In this document: one piece after another, positions 7,362 through 16,044 of the stretch
How the letters are laid out: each line of letters begins with the position of its first letter
How positions within the stretch are numbered: the first letter of the stretch is position 1
From: Arthrobacter cupressi
GTDB taxonomy: Bacteria; Actinomycetota; Actinomycetes; Actinomycetales; Micrococcaceae
Reading direction: 5' to 3'
DNA: 45,385 bases
Assembly (NCBI RefSeq): GCF_900099975.1
Contig: NZ_FNEI01000021.1
Span: 1 to 45,385, forward strand
The notes under the pieces: model-generated
Database searches by the model: none
The model's input: only the letters and a program-made list of their open reading frames with translations
Told to the model about the DNA's origin: nothing
Translations under genes and position numbers: made by a program

Positions 7362-9923
7362 CTAGATGTCCGCGGCCCGGGCGCGCAGGGCGCGGGCCAC
7401 GCCGTCGCGGTTCTCGAGCATCATGCGGCGCAGTGCGGCGCTATCCTCCGGCAGGGATTCCAGGAACGCGTCAGTGCGGTCCACGGTGTCCTGCGTGGTG
7501 AGCTGAGCCGGATACAGGCCCACGATGATCTGCTGGGCCAGGGCGTGCGTGCGCTTGGCGAAGATATCCGGGACGGCGTCGAAGTACTTCTCGGCGTACG
7601 GTTCCAGCAGGGCGGTGTCCAGCACCCGGACGAAGCCGGCGACGGCGGAGCCCTGCAGTGCGTTGGACAGCTCGCCGGTGACCACGATCTTCTCCCACGC
7701 GGCGGCCTTGGCCTCGGGGGTCGGCAGTGCCGCCGTCGCCAGGGCCGCGGCGTTCTGGCCGTTGGAGGTGTGGTCGCGTTCGAGCTCGGCGTCGATGCGT
7801 GCCTGGTCTGCACGGCCGCCGACCACCAGGGAGGTCAGCAGTTCCCAGCGCAGGTCCTGGTCGACGGTGAGGCCTTCGAGTGAACCGGCGCCATCCAGCA
7901 GCCCCTGGACAGTGTCCAGCTGGCTTCCGCTGCGGGCAAGCAGGGCGAAGGACTTCACGAACTGCAGCTGGGCGTCGGACCCTGCCGCTACCGAGGACGC
8001 CAGGTCCCACAGCCGGTCAGCGGCGGCTTCGGCAGTGGCGTCCTTGTGCCCGGCGGCAACGTAGAAGTTCAGGGTCGTGGCGAGCTGGCGGAGCTGGGTC
8101 TGGATCACCGAGGAGTCGGTCTCAGCGGCGATGTTGGCCAGGATCAGTTCGACGTAGCCGCGGGCCGGGGTCTCGCCGTCGCGGGCTGCATCCCAGGCCG
8201 AGCCCCACACGAGCGTCCGTGGCAGGCTGGAGGCGAAGTCCTTCAGGTGCGCCGTCGCGCCGGCCAGGGATGCGGGGTCGAGTCGGACCTTCGCGTAGGC
8301 GAGGTCGTCGTCGTTGAGTAGGATCAGCGCCGGCCGCTTCCTGCCCAGCAGGGCCGGAACCTCCGTGGCCGGCCCGTCGACGTCGAGCTCCTCGCGGTGC
8401 ACCCGCTCGAGCTTGCCGGCGTCGGACAGTTCGTAGAACCCGACGGCGAGGCGGTGCGGGCGCAAAACGGGCTGCTCTGCGATCGCGGTCTGCCGGATCG
8501 AGAACGAGGTGATCACGCCGTCGTCGTCCACCTCGATCTCAGGGGAGAGGGTGTTGACGCCCGCGGTCTCGAGCCAGAGCTTGCCCCACTGGTCCAGCTC
8601 GCGGCCGCTGGCCGCCTCCAGTTCGACCATGAGGTCGGACAGCTCGGTGTTCTTCCAGGCATGTTTTTTGAAGTACTCGCGGACGCCGGCCATGAACTGT
8701 TCCGGACCGACCCAGGCAACGAGCTGGCGGAGCACCGACGCGCCCTTGGCGTAGGTGATGCCGTCGAAATTGACCTCCACGTCCTGCAGGTCGTTGATAT
8801 CCGCGAAGATCGGGTGCGTGGTGGGCAGCTGGTCCTGCCGGTACGCCCAGGACTTCTCCACGGAGGCGAAGGTGGTCCACGCGTGGTCGAAGGCGGTGTT
8901 CTCGACGGCGGCCAGGTGGGACATGTACTCGGCAAAGGATTCGTTGAGCCAGAGGTCGTTCCACCAGCGCATCGTCACCAGGTCGCCGAACCACATGTGC
9001 GCGAGCTCGTGCAGGACCGTGATGGCCCGCCGCTCCACCTGGGCTTCGGCCACCTTGCCGCGGAAGACGTAGCCCTCCAGGATGGTCACCGCACCGGCGT
9101 TCTCCATGGCGCCGGCGTTGAATTCGGGAACAAACAGCTGGTCGTATTTCTCGAACGGGTAAGGGAAGCCGAACTGGGCCTCGAAGAACTCAAAGCCCTG
9201 GCGGGTCAGTTCGAAGATGTTCTCCGCGTCGAGGTACTGCATGAGGGATTTGCGGGCGAAAACGCCGAGCGGGATCACCCTGCCGTCGGCGCTCGCCACT
9301 TCGCTGCGCACGGACTGGTAGGGCCCGGCGATCAGCGCGGTGACATACGAGGACAGCCGCGGGGTGGGGGCGAAGCTCCACACCGAGCGGGCCTCCCCGC
9401 TTTCGCCGGGGGCTGCTTCGGCGGGCAGCGGCGTGGGGGAGTTGGAGATGACATCCCAGTGCGACGGCGCCGTGACCGTGAACGCGAACGTGGCCTTCAG
9501 GTCCGGCTGTTCGAAGACGGCGAACATCCGGCGGGAATCCGGCACCTCGAACTGGGTGTAGAGGTAGACCTCGCCGTCCACGGGGTCCACGAAGCGGTGC
9601 AGGCCTTCGCCCGTGTTCATGTAAGGAGCGTCCGCCACGACCGTGAGTTCGTTCTCCGCGGCCAGGTCAGGCAGCTGGATCCGCACGCCGTCGGACACAT
9701 CCCCCGGATCCAGGTCCCTGCCGTTCAGCGTGACGCTGTGCACCTTGTCGGTGATGGCGTCGATGAACGTGGACGAACCCGGTTCGGCGGTGAATTTCAC
9801 CACCGTGGTCGAACCGAAGACCTTCGCGCCCTTCGTCAGGTCGAGGGCGACGTGATAGGACTCGACGGCGAGCAGTTCCGCGCGCTCCGCGGCTTCGGCG
9901 CGGGTGAGGTTCAGGCCTGGCAA
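7362..9923 (-). CDS. pepN: Aminopeptidase N (M1 family zinc metallopeptidase)
   Basis: Encodes 853 aa, the usual length for the actinobacterial enzyme, which removes N-terminal residues from peptides in the cytosol. The exopeptidase motif GAMEN is at 271-275. The zinc site is HELAH (305-309) with the third ligand Glu in LNESFAEY (328), matching HExxH-x18-E. The C-terminal half is the helical ERAP1-like domain. The start is TTG at 9923, supported by GGAGG with good spacing. It diverges from the membrane-protein gene at 10062. Homologue of Rv2467, and like it near rpiB, nei, tig and clpP. Confidence 0.96.
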   Translation of the reverse strand: MPGLNLTRAEAAERAELLAVESYHVALDLTKGAKVFGSTTVVKFTAEPGSSTFIDAITDKVHSVTLNGRDLDPGDVSDGVRIQLPDLAAENELTVVADAPYMNTGEGLHRFVDPVDGEVYLYTQFEVPDSRRMFAVFEQPDLKATFAFTVTAPSHWDVISNSPTPLPAEAAPGESGEARSVWSFAPTPRLSSYVTALIAGPYQSVRSEVASADGRVIPLGVFARKSLMQYLDAENIFELTRQGFEFFEAQFGFPYPFEKYDQLFVPEFNAGAMENAGAVTILEGYVFRGKVAEAQVERRAITVLHELAHMWFGDLVTMRWWNDLWLNESFAEYMSHLAAVENTAFDHAWTTFASVEKSWAYRQDQLPTTHPIFADINDLQDVEVNFDGITYAKGASVLRQLVAWVGPEQFMAGVREYFKKHAWKNTELSDLMVELEAASGRELDQWGKLWLETAGVNTLSPEIEVDDDGVITSFSIRQTAIAEQPVLRPHRLAVGFYELSDAGKLERVHREELDVDGPATEVPALLGRKRPALILLNDDDLAYAKVRLDPASLAGATAHLKDFASSLPRTLVWGSAWDAARDGETPARGYVELILANIAAETDSSVIQTQLRQLATTLNFYVAAGHKDATAEAAADRLWDLASSVAAGSDAQLQFVKSFALLARSGSQLDTVQGLLDGAGSLEGLTVDQDLRWELLTSLVVGGRADQARIDAELERDHTSNGQNAAALATAALPTPEAKAAAWEKIVVTGELSNALQGSAVAGFVRVLDTALLEPYAEKYFDAVPDIFAKRTHALAQQIIVGLYPAQLTTQDTVDRTDAFLESLPEDSAALRRMMLENRDGVARALRARAADI

Positions 9924-10049
9924 GGGGTGCCTCCAAGAAGTGGTGTGCAGAAAAGCCGGACCGGCCGAGCCGGTTCCGGCGCTGTGAAATTATTCTTTCA
10001 TTTCTTTCCCGCTTGGCAAGGAGCGTCACAAAGTGTCGCGGGCCGGGAG

Positions 10050-10055
10050 TAGCGT
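10050..10055 (+). promoter_or_regulatory. -10 box of the gene at 10062 (leaderless)
   Basis: TAGCGT ends 6 bases before ATG at 10062. The 138-base divergent gap to pepN also contains an A/T-rich patch near 9985-10010 that may serve pepN (minus-strand TAATTT). Confidence 0.5.
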
Positions 10056-10061
10056 TAAGCC

Positions 10062-11045
10062 ATGGGCAAGCTGCGCGATTCTCTCGATTTCCGGGCGCTG
10101 CGTTTTGCGGTGGCGTTCCCCGTCCTCCTGGCCGCAGCGTTCGTGGTCTGTGCCCTCATGCTCCGTCCTGACCTTCCGGACCCATTGGCCATCACCTGGA
10201 ACGCCGACGGCGGCAGCAACTTTGCGCCCTTTGCCGCCTATGTGGCGGGCGGGACTTCCCTGATGGTCCTGGCGGGTTGGCTGGTCTTCCTGCAGGCGGT
10301 GCCTATTTCCCGGCCGGTCATCATGCGGCGGCTGATGATGGGGCTCGGCCTGATGGTGAGTCTCTTCATCACCGCCGTGCTCGCCGCCGGGCTGGTGGGC
10401 CAGGCCGGGCTGACGGACGCCCGCAGTTCCCACGTCGATGCCATCGTGCTGGCACTCGGTGCAGGCGCCGCACTGTCCCTCGGGGTGGTGATGGTGTTCG
10501 CCTTCAAGCCCGATCCGCGGTGGACCACGGAGGACGACGCCGCCCTCGAAGCCGAACGCGTCCTGCGTGAAGATCCCGGGCTGGCCGATGACTCCCTGAA
10601 GCTCTGGGTCCATGCGCGAAGTTCGGTGTTCGTCATGATCTGTGTGGCCGCGGTGTTTCCCGCGATGCTGATCTCGGTGGCGGTCCCGTGGCTCGGGGCA
10701 TTGGTGTTCGGGATCGCCGTCCTGGGGGCCTGCTTCCTCTTCGTCCGGGTCAAGGCGGACCGGGGCGGACTCGAGGTCTTTCTTGCCGGCGTGCTTCGCG
10801 TGCTCAGGGTGCCTGCCGTGGACATCGCCGCCGCCACGCCCGCTGACGTCAAGGCCGCCGACTTCGGCGGCTGGGGCTTGCGGCACCACGGCGCTGCCAC
10901 GGCCATGCTCGTCAGCAGCGGACCCGCCGTCGTCGTGCGGCAACTCAACGGACGGCAGCTCGCGCTGAGCGCGGGCAGCCCGGCCACCGCCGACCGGCTT
11001 GCCGGCTTGCTGAACAGGGTGGCCGACCGCGCGCACGGGCAGTGA
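10062..11045 (+). CDS. DUF1648-like integral membrane protein
   Basis: Encodes 327 aa with about six hydrophobic segments (near 15-37, 58-78, 90-112, 126-146, 190-208 and 212-228). The loop after the first segment (RPDLPDPLAITWNADGGSNF) matches the PxPxxHWNxxG pattern of DUF1648 proteins, some of which sit near transport or immunity genes; the biochemical role is unknown. The C-terminal 90 residues form a soluble domain (VDIAAATPADVKAADFGGWGLRHHG). The start is supported by a -10 box 6 bases upstream. It is separated from rpiB by 113 bases. Confidence 0.8.
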   Translation: MGKLRDSLDFRALRFAVAFPVLLAAAFVVCALMLRPDLPDPLAITWNADGGSNFAPFAAYVAGGTSLMVLAGWLVFLQAVPISRPVIMRRLMMGLGLMVSLFITAVLAAGLVGQAGLTDARSSHVDAIVLALGAGAALSLGVVMVFAFKPDPRWTTEDDAALEAERVLREDPGLADDSLKLWVHARSSVFVMICVAAVFPAMLISVAVPWLGALVFGIAVLGACFLFVRVKADRGGLEVFLAGVLRVLRVPAVDIAAATPADVKAADFGGWGLRHHGAATAMLVSSGPAVVVRQLNGRQLALSAGSPATADRLAGLLNRVADRAHGQ

Positions 11046-11158
11046 ACGCCGCGACTTAAAGCGCGCCCGGCCGGGGTCCCTAGTACCCTAGTACCGCATC
11101 CCCTCACCGCCGCGGCCCGGCTAATGCCGTCCCGCGCCCCAGACCGAACGGACTTCCA

Positions 11159-11641
11159 GTGACCACACCCCGCGTCCACATTGCCACGGATCATGCCGGC
11201 ATGGAGCTCAGCGCCCACCTTGTCAGCCACCTCACGGCCAAGGGCTACGAGGTGGTTGACCACGGCCCCAAGGTGTACGACGCCCTGGACGACTACCCCT
11301 CCTTCTGCATCAACGCCGCACGGGCTGTCGTCGCGGACCAGGAAGCCGGCGTCCACGCCCTCGGCATCGTCCTGGGCGGCTCCGGCAATGGCGAGCAGAT
11401 TGCCGCGAACAAGGTCAAGGGCGTGCGCGCGGCCCTGGCGTGGAACGAGTCCACCGCCAAGCTGGCCCGCGAACACAATGACGCCAATGTGATCGCCGTC
11501 GGCGGACGCCAGCACAGCGTCGAGGAAGCCACCAAGCTGATCGAGTTCTTCCTTGAGGAGCCCTTCAGCAACGACGAACGCCATGTCCGCCGCATCGGCA
11601 AGATCGCCACGTACGAGACCACCGGCGAAATCGTCGAATAG
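11159..11641 (+). CDS. rpiB: Ribose-5-phosphate isomerase B
   Basis: Encodes 160 aa of the RpiB/LacA fold, interconverting ribose-5-phosphate and ribulose-5-phosphate in the pentose phosphate pathway. The N terminus has VHIATDHAGMELSAHL. The active-site stretch LGGSGNGEQIAANK (71-85) has Glu at 79, as in the M. tuberculosis enzyme where Glu75 replaces the cysteine base of the E. coli type. The GTG start is required by the family N terminus. The stop TAG shares one base with the GTG of the next gene (TAGTG), so rpiB and nei are translationally coupled. Homologue of Rv2465c. Confidence 0.94.
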   Translation: MTTPRVHIATDHAGMELSAHLVSHLTAKGYEVVDHGPKVYDALDDYPSFCINAARAVVADQEAGVHALGIVLGGSGNGEQIAANKVKGVRAALAWNESTAKLAREHNDANVIAVGGRQHSVEEATKLIEFFLEEPFSNDERHVRRIGKIATYETTGEIVE

Positions 11642-12528
11642 TGCCGGAAGGGCATTCGGTCCACCGGCTGGCACGCCAGTTCCAGGACGTCTTCGGCGGC
11701 AGCGCCCTGCGGGTTTCGAGCCCGCAGGGCCGCTTCGCTGCGGGCGCGGCGCTGCTGGACGGGCAATGCCTGCTTGAAGCCACCGCGCACGGCAAGCAGC
11801 TCTTCCTTCGTTTCGCCAACGGTCTCTACCTGCACGTCCACCTCGGCCTCTACGGGGCGTGGGACTTCGGTGGCGACGACACCTTCCGCGGATCCTCCAG
11901 CATCGGAGCGCCGCGCCGGATCGGCGAACGGGAGTCCGGATCAGTGGAGAACTCCGGAAGTTACTCCGGGCCGCCCGAACCCGTCGGCGCCGTGCGCGTC
12001 CGGCTTGTCTCCGCCCACGGCTGGGCCGATCTGCGCGGCGCCAGCACCTGCGCGGCCATCACGGGAGAGGAAGCCCGCGCCGCCCGCGCGAAGCTCGGCC
12101 CGGATCCGTTGCACCTGGCGCCGGGGGACAGGGAAGAATTCATCGCGCGGCTGCTTCGCCGCAAGACCGCCGTCGGCCTGCTGCTCATGGACCAGTCGGT
12201 GCTGGCGGGCGTCGGCAACATCTACCGGGCCGAGGTCCTGTTCCGGCAGGGCATCGATCCCTGGACTCCGGGAAACACGCTCAGCGTGGAGTCGGCCGGC
12301 CTCCTGTGGGACGACACCGTTGCCGCTATGTCCGACGGCGTCCGGGACGGCCGGATCATTACGACGCCGGCAGCCTTGTGGAGCGGGGGTGATGCCGGTC
12401 CGCTCGACGGCGAGGCGCACTACGTCTACCAGCGTGCCGGGCAGGAGTGCCGGCGTTGCGGTGCCGCGGTTGCGCTGACCGAGATCGGCGCCCGCAAGCT
12501 GTACTGGTGTCCTGGCTGCCAAAACTAG
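11641..12528 (+). CDS. nei: Endonuclease VIII-like DNA glycosylase (Fpg/Nei family)
   Basis: Encodes 295 aa. It starts MPEGHSVHRLA, giving the catalytic Pro2-Glu3 pair of the Nei branch. The conserved Lys of the beta-hairpin is in TAHGKQLFLRF. The helix-two-turns-helix contains SVLAGVGNIYRAEVLF, and the C-terminal zinc finger is CRRC...CPGC. The family removes oxidised bases and cleaves the AP site. An insert near 85-115 (GSSSIGAPRRIGERESGSVENSGSYSG) looks loop-like. The GTG start overlaps the rpiB stop by one base, a fixed pairing also seen as Rv2464c-Rv2465c. Confidence 0.92.
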   Translation: MPEGHSVHRLARQFQDVFGGSALRVSSPQGRFAAGAALLDGQCLLEATAHGKQLFLRFANGLYLHVHLGLYGAWDFGGDDTFRGSSSIGAPRRIGERESGSVENSGSYSGPPEPVGAVRVRLVSAHGWADLRGASTCAAITGEEARAARAKLGPDPLHLAPGDREEFIARLLRRKTAVGLLLMDQSVLAGVGNIYRAEVLFRQGIDPWTPGNTLSVESAGLLWDDTVAAMSDGVRDGRIITTPAALWSGGDAGPLDGEAHYVYQRAGQECRRCGAAVALTEIGARKLYWCPGCQN

Positions 12529-12542
12529 GCTGACGGAGCAAA

Positions 12543-12576
12543 AAGAAAGGGCCCCTCGCTGGAGGGGCCCTTTCTT
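12543..12576. terminator. Bidirectional terminator between nei and tRNA-Gly
   Basis: A perfect 15-bp stem (12543-12557 with 12562-12576) with loop GCTG has A residues before it and T residues within its right arm. It lies between the end of nei (+) and the 3' end of tRNA-Gly (-). Confidence 0.85.
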
Positions 12577-12583
12577 GTATCGG

Positions 12584-12654
12584 AGGGGACGACGGGAATC
12601 GAACCCGCGTAATCAGTTTGGAAGACTGAGGCTCTACCATTGAGCTACGTCCCC
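12584..12654 (-). tRNA. tRNA-Gly (anticodon TCC)
   Basis: On the minus strand the acceptor GGGGACG pairs with CGTCCCC. The D arm is GCTC-AATGGTA-GAGC, and the anticodon stem TCAGT/ACTGA encloses loop CTTCCAA with anticodon TCC. The T arm is GCGGG-TTCGATT-CCCGT. The discriminator is U, as usual for bacterial tRNA-Gly, and CCA is not encoded. Confidence 0.95.
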
Positions 12655-12769
12655 GGAGTAGTGCAGGATTGATACGTCCGTGCATTTCCCGGCGGCTGTT
12701 CAAGCCGGATATAACTAAACCCAATTCAGGTGCCAAGTGTCAAATGTGCAAACTGGCGATTCTTGGCCG

Positions 12770-12775
12770 TAGACT
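12770..12775 (+). promoter_or_regulatory. Probable -10 box of tRNA-Pro
   Basis: TAGACT lies 14 bases before the tRNA 5' end. The 135-base divergent gap between the two tRNAs holds nothing else I can name; no clear -35 box is seen. Confidence 0.4.
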
Positions 12776-12789
12776 GTCCTGTGCACTCA

Positions 12790-12864
12790 CGGGGTGTAGC
12801 TCAGCTTGGCTAGAGCGCCTGCTTTGGGAGCAGGAAGTCGCAGGTTCAAATCCTGTCACCCCGA
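12790..12864 (+). tRNA. tRNA-Pro (anticodon TGG)
   Basis: The acceptor CGGGGTG pairs with CACCCCG. The anticodon stem CCTGC/GCAGG encloses loop TTTGGGA with anticodon TGG. The T loop is TTCAAAT and the discriminator is A; CCA is not encoded. It lies 69 bases upstream of tig, so read-through into tig is possible. Confidence 0.95.
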
Positions 12865-12933
12865 CTCTGTGAGTCTGTTCCGATCCGGGAACGCAGCAGA
12901 AACCCATCCCACAAAACCAGGAGTACTTAGACT

Positions 12934-14310
12934 GTGAAGAGCGCTGTCGAGAACCTCACCGCCACGCGGGTCAAGCTCAATGTTGAGGTTCCGTTTGAAG
13001 AACTGAAGCCGAGCATCGATGCCGCTTACAAGACCGTTGCTTCGCAGATCCAGGTTCCCGGGTTCCGCAAGGGCAAGGTTCCCTCCAAGCTGATCGACCA
13101 GCGCGTTGGCCGCGGCTACGTCCTGGAGACCGCCATCAACGACGGCCTCAACGGCTGGTACCAGGCCGCCGTGCAGGAAACCGGCGTCCGCCCGCTGAGC
13201 CGTCCCGAGGTCGAGATCACCGAGGTTCCGGATCCCTCCTCCACCGACGGTGAACTGAAGTTCCAGGTCGAGGTCGACGTCCGTCCCGAGGTCGAGCTTC
13301 CCGACTACGCCGGCATCAAGGTCGAGGTTGCCGCCGCCGAGTCTTCCGACGCCGACGTCGACAAGGCCCTGGACGAGCTCCGCGGCCGTTTCGGCACGCT
13401 GAAGTCCGTTGACCGCCCGGCCAAGAACGACGACTTCCTGACCATCGACATCACCGCCGTCATCGACGGCGCCGAGGTTGACTCCGCGTCCGGCCTGTCC
13501 TACCAGGTGGGCGCCGGCACCATGCTTGAGGGCCTGGACGAGGCCGTGTCCGGCCTCTCGGCCGACGAAGAGGCAATCTTCGACACCACGCTGGTCGGCG
13601 GTGAGCACGCCGGCGAGGCTGCCCAGGTGAAGGTTGTCGTCAAGGCCGTCAAGGAGCGCGAGCTGCCGGAAGCCAACGATGACTTTGCCCAGCTGGCTTC
13701 CGAGTTCGACACCCTCGCTGAACTGCGCGAAGACCTCGCCAAGCAGGCTGCTGAGTCCAAGGTCGTCGGCCAGGGCGTCGAGGCTCGCGACAAGGTCCTG
13801 GACAAGCTGGTCGAACTGATCGAGGTTCCCGTTCCCGACTCCGTCATCGAAGAGCAGCTCGAGCAGCACTTCAGCCCGGAGAACTCCCACGGCGAGGGCG
13901 AGCACGACACCGAAGAGCACCGCGAAGAGGTCAAGGCCAACACCGCCCGCGCCTTCCAGAACGAAATCATCCTGGACGCCATCGCGGACAAGGAAGAGGT
14001 CGGAGTCAGCCAGAACGAGCTGATCGACTACATCGTCACCACGGCCAGCCAGTACGGCATGGACCCGAACCAGTTCGCCCAGATCATTGATCAGAGCGGC
14101 CAGGTTCCGATGATGGTTTCCGAGGTCCGCCGCCGCAAGGCGCTGGCCGTCGTCCTGGGCCAGGCCGAGGTTGTCGACTCCGAAGGCAACAAGGTGGACC
14201 TGAGCGACTTCGTCCGCCCCGCCGGTGAAGTTGCCGAGGCTCCCGCAGCCGAAGAAGCTGAGGAAGCCGGGACCGTCCCCAGCGACGATCCCGCCGCAGT
14301 GAAGTTCTAA
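12934..14310 (+). CDS. tig: Trigger factor (ribosome-associated chaperone and PPIase)
   Basis: Encodes 458 aa. The N-terminal ribosome-binding domain holds the tail signature VPGFRKGKVP (about 47-56). The central FKBP-type peptidyl-prolyl isomerase domain (about 160-240) includes KNDDFLTIDITAVIDG and EGLDEAVSGLSADEEAIFD. The helical C-terminal chaperone domain ends in an acidic Ala/Glu tail. It shields nascent chains at the exit tunnel. The GTG start follows AGGAG at about 10 bases. A strong terminator follows, so tig is a separate unit from clpP1P2. Homologue of Rv2462c. Confidence 0.96.
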   Translation: MKSAVENLTATRVKLNVEVPFEELKPSIDAAYKTVASQIQVPGFRKGKVPSKLIDQRVGRGYVLETAINDGLNGWYQAAVQETGVRPLSRPEVEITEVPDPSSTDGELKFQVEVDVRPEVELPDYAGIKVEVAAAESSDADVDKALDELRGRFGTLKSVDRPAKNDDFLTIDITAVIDGAEVDSASGLSYQVGAGTMLEGLDEAVSGLSADEEAIFDTTLVGGEHAGEAAQVKVVVKAVKERELPEANDDFAQLASEFDTLAELREDLAKQAAESKVVGQGVEARDKVLDKLVELIEVPVPDSVIEEQLEQHFSPENSHGEGEHDTEEHREEVKANTARAFQNEIILDAIADKEEVGVSQNELIDYIVTTASQYGMDPNQFAQIIDQSGQVPMMVSEVRRRKALAVVLGQAEVVDSEGNKVDLSDFVRPAGEVAEAPAAEEAEEAGTVPSDDPAAVKF

Positions 14311-14320
14311 TCTGGCTTCA

Positions 14321-14359
14321 GCACACCCCCGGATCCGCCGATCCGGGGGTGTGCTTTTT
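14321..14359 (+). terminator. Terminator of tig
   Basis: A 14-bp stem (14321-14334 with 14341-14354) with a 6-base loop is followed by TTTTT. This is a textbook intrinsic terminator. Confidence 0.9.
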
Positions 14360-14402
14360 AAGCCCGGATTGCTGCCGAATACCGGCCCGCCGGGCAATCG
14401 TG

Positions 14403-14413
14403 CGCCGTCAGCG
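14403..14413. promoter_or_regulatory. ClgR-like operator upstream of clpP1
   Basis: The sequence CGCCGTCAGCG has the CGC-N5-GCG form known for ClgR, the activator of clp genes in Corynebacterium and Mycobacterium, and AAC follows as in the extended motif. One position of the inner spacer differs from the Corynebacterium consensus as I remember it. The site lies about 40 bases upstream of a possible -10 box (TAGTGT, 14455-14460), a position that suits an activator. No ClgR gene is in the window. Confidence 0.45.
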
Positions 14414-14527
14414 AACAGTGCGATTCCGGAGAACAAAACAGCTTCGAAACCGGTTAGTGTCCAAGTAGTGAAGATCAGGGATGGCAACTTCAGCAACGGC
14501 CCTGTCACCAGCGAGAGGTAAGTACTT

Positions 14528-15166
14528 ATGTCACAGCACGCAGAGGCGCCCCGGATGGCAACTGTCGATCCGGCAGCCCAGGACAACTACATCTACAACC
14601 GTCTGCTGAAAGAGCGCATCATCTGGCTCGGCTCCGAGGTCCGTGACGAGAACGCCAACGCGATCTGCTCCCAGCTCCTCCTGCTCTCCGCCGAGGACCC
14701 GGAGAAGGACATCTACCTCTACATCAATTCCCCTGGCGGTTCGGTGACCGCAGGCATGGCCATCTACGACACCATGCAGTTCATCCCGAACGACGTCGTC
14801 ACTGTTGCCACCGGCCTGGCGGCCTCCATGGGCCAGTTCCTGCTCTCCTCGGGCACCAAGGGCAAGCGCTACGCCACCCCCAACGCCCGCATCCTGATGC
14901 ACCAGCCTTCGGGCGGCATCGGCGGCACCGCCTCGGACATCAAGATCCAGGCCGAGCTCATCCTGCACATGAAGAAGGTCATGGCGGAGCTGACCGCGGA
15001 CCAGACCGGCCAGACCGTGGATACCATCCTGAAGGACAACGACCGCGACAAGTGGTTCACGGCCACCGAAGCGCTGGAATACGGCTTCTTCGACAAGATT
15101 TCGGCCCACGCAGGCTCCGTGGCCGGTGGGGGCGGAACCCAGAATGCCTCCAACTCCGAGAAGTAA
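14528..15166 (+). CDS. clpP1: ATP-dependent Clp protease proteolytic subunit ClpP1
   Basis: Encodes 212 aa of the S14 serine protease family. The catalytic triad is Ser100 (GLAASMGQF), His125 (ILMHQP) and Asp174 (DRDKWF). The N terminus (about 1-18) resembles the processed propeptide of actinobacterial ClpP proteins. In mycobacteria ClpP1 and ClpP2 form a mixed tetradecamer that takes substrates from ClpX or ClpC. ATG at 14528 is preceded by GAGAGG. clpP2 follows after 37 bases in the same operon. Homologue of Rv2461c. Confidence 0.96.
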   Translation: MSQHAEAPRMATVDPAAQDNYIYNRLLKERIIWLGSEVRDENANAICSQLLLLSAEDPEKDIYLYINSPGGSVTAGMAIYDTMQFIPNDVVTVATGLAASMGQFLLSSGTKGKRYATPNARILMHQPSGGIGGTASDIKIQAELILHMKKVMAELTADQTGQTVDTILKDNDRDKWFTATEALEYGFFDKISAHAGSVAGGGGTQNASNSEK

Positions 15167-15203
15167 CCGGCAGCAAGACCCACTGAACACCAGGAGCAAT
15201 GAA

Positions 15204-15863
15204 ATGAACTACAACTTCGGATGGTCCGCCGGTAATCTCCCGTCCAGCCGCTATGTCCTCCCGCAGTTCGAGGAGCGCACGCCCTACGGCTTCAAGCGCC
15301 AGGACCCGTACACCAAGCTCTTCGAAGACCGCATCATCTTCCTCGGCGTACAGGTGGACGACGCCTCGGCTGATGACATCATGGCGCAGTTGCTGGTCCT
15401 CGAGTCAACGGACCCGGACCGCGACATCACCTTGTACATCAACTCGCCCGGCGGGTCCTTCACGGCGATGACCGCGATCTACGACACCATGCAGTACATC
15501 CGCCCCGAAATCCAGACCGTGTGCCTCGGCCAGGCGGCCAGCGCGGCGGCGGTCCTGCTGGCGGCCGGTACGCCCGGCAAGCGCCTCGCGCTGCCGAACG
15601 CCCGCGTGCTGATCCACCAGCCGGCGCTGTCCGGCGGCCAGGGCGGCCAGGCCTCGGACCTTGAGATCCAGGCCGCCGAGGTCATGCGCATGCGGACCTG
15701 GCTGGAAGACACGCTGGCCCACCATTCGGGCCGGACGTCCGAGCAGGTCAACAATGACATCGAACGCGACAAGATCCTCACCGCGGCCGAGGCCCAGGAT
15801 TACGGCCTGATCGACCAGGTCCTCGACTCGCGCAAGATCAAGCCGCAGGCTATCGCCCGCTAG
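15204..15863 (+). CDS. clpP2: ATP-dependent Clp protease proteolytic subunit ClpP2
   Basis: Encodes 219 aa. The triad is Ser113 (GQAASAAAVLL), His138 (VLIHQP) and Asp189 (ERDKIL). It is clearly paralogous to ClpP1 but diverged, as expected for subunits that assemble into a two-ring heteromer. ATG at 15204 follows AGGAG by 6 bases; an in-frame upstream extension into the clpP1 end is not needed. A hairpin terminator after the gene separates it from clpX. Homologue of Rv2460c. Confidence 0.96.
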   Translation: MNYNFGWSAGNLPSSRYVLPQFEERTPYGFKRQDPYTKLFEDRIIFLGVQVDDASADDIMAQLLVLESTDPDRDITLYINSPGGSFTAMTAIYDTMQYIRPEIQTVCLGQAASAAAVLLAAGTPGKRLALPNARVLIHQPALSGGQGGQASDLEIQAAEVMRMRTWLEDTLAHHSGRTSEQVNNDIERDKILTAAEAQDYGLIDQVLDSRKIKPQAIAR

Positions 15864-15878
15864 CCAGGCAGCACCGGG

Positions 15879-15925
15879 ACGCCGGTGCGGTCCAAGGAAA
15901 TATGGACCGCACCGGCGTTCTGTTT
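15879..15925 (+). terminator. Terminator between clpP2 and clpX
   Basis: A 16-bp stem (15879-15894 with 15903-15918) with an 8-base loop is followed by the T-rich TCTGTTT. A separate promoter for clpX is therefore expected in 15926-16040, where TACAGT (15950-15955) is a possible -10 box. Confidence 0.8.
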
Positions 15926-16044
15926 CAACCCAAGCAGCCCATTGTGTCCTACAGTGGAAGTTGTCATGGTGGCGCCCGCCTTGGCTCCTCACGCAGGAGC
16001 AGGCAGCAATGGGCGGCACCCGCAAGGAACGAAGGGATTCCCAC

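Noticed and set aside
15961..16044. In-frame upstream extension of clpX from TTG at 15961
   Set aside because: It adds 28 residues not seen in ClpX, and a good ribosome site exists for ATG at 16045.
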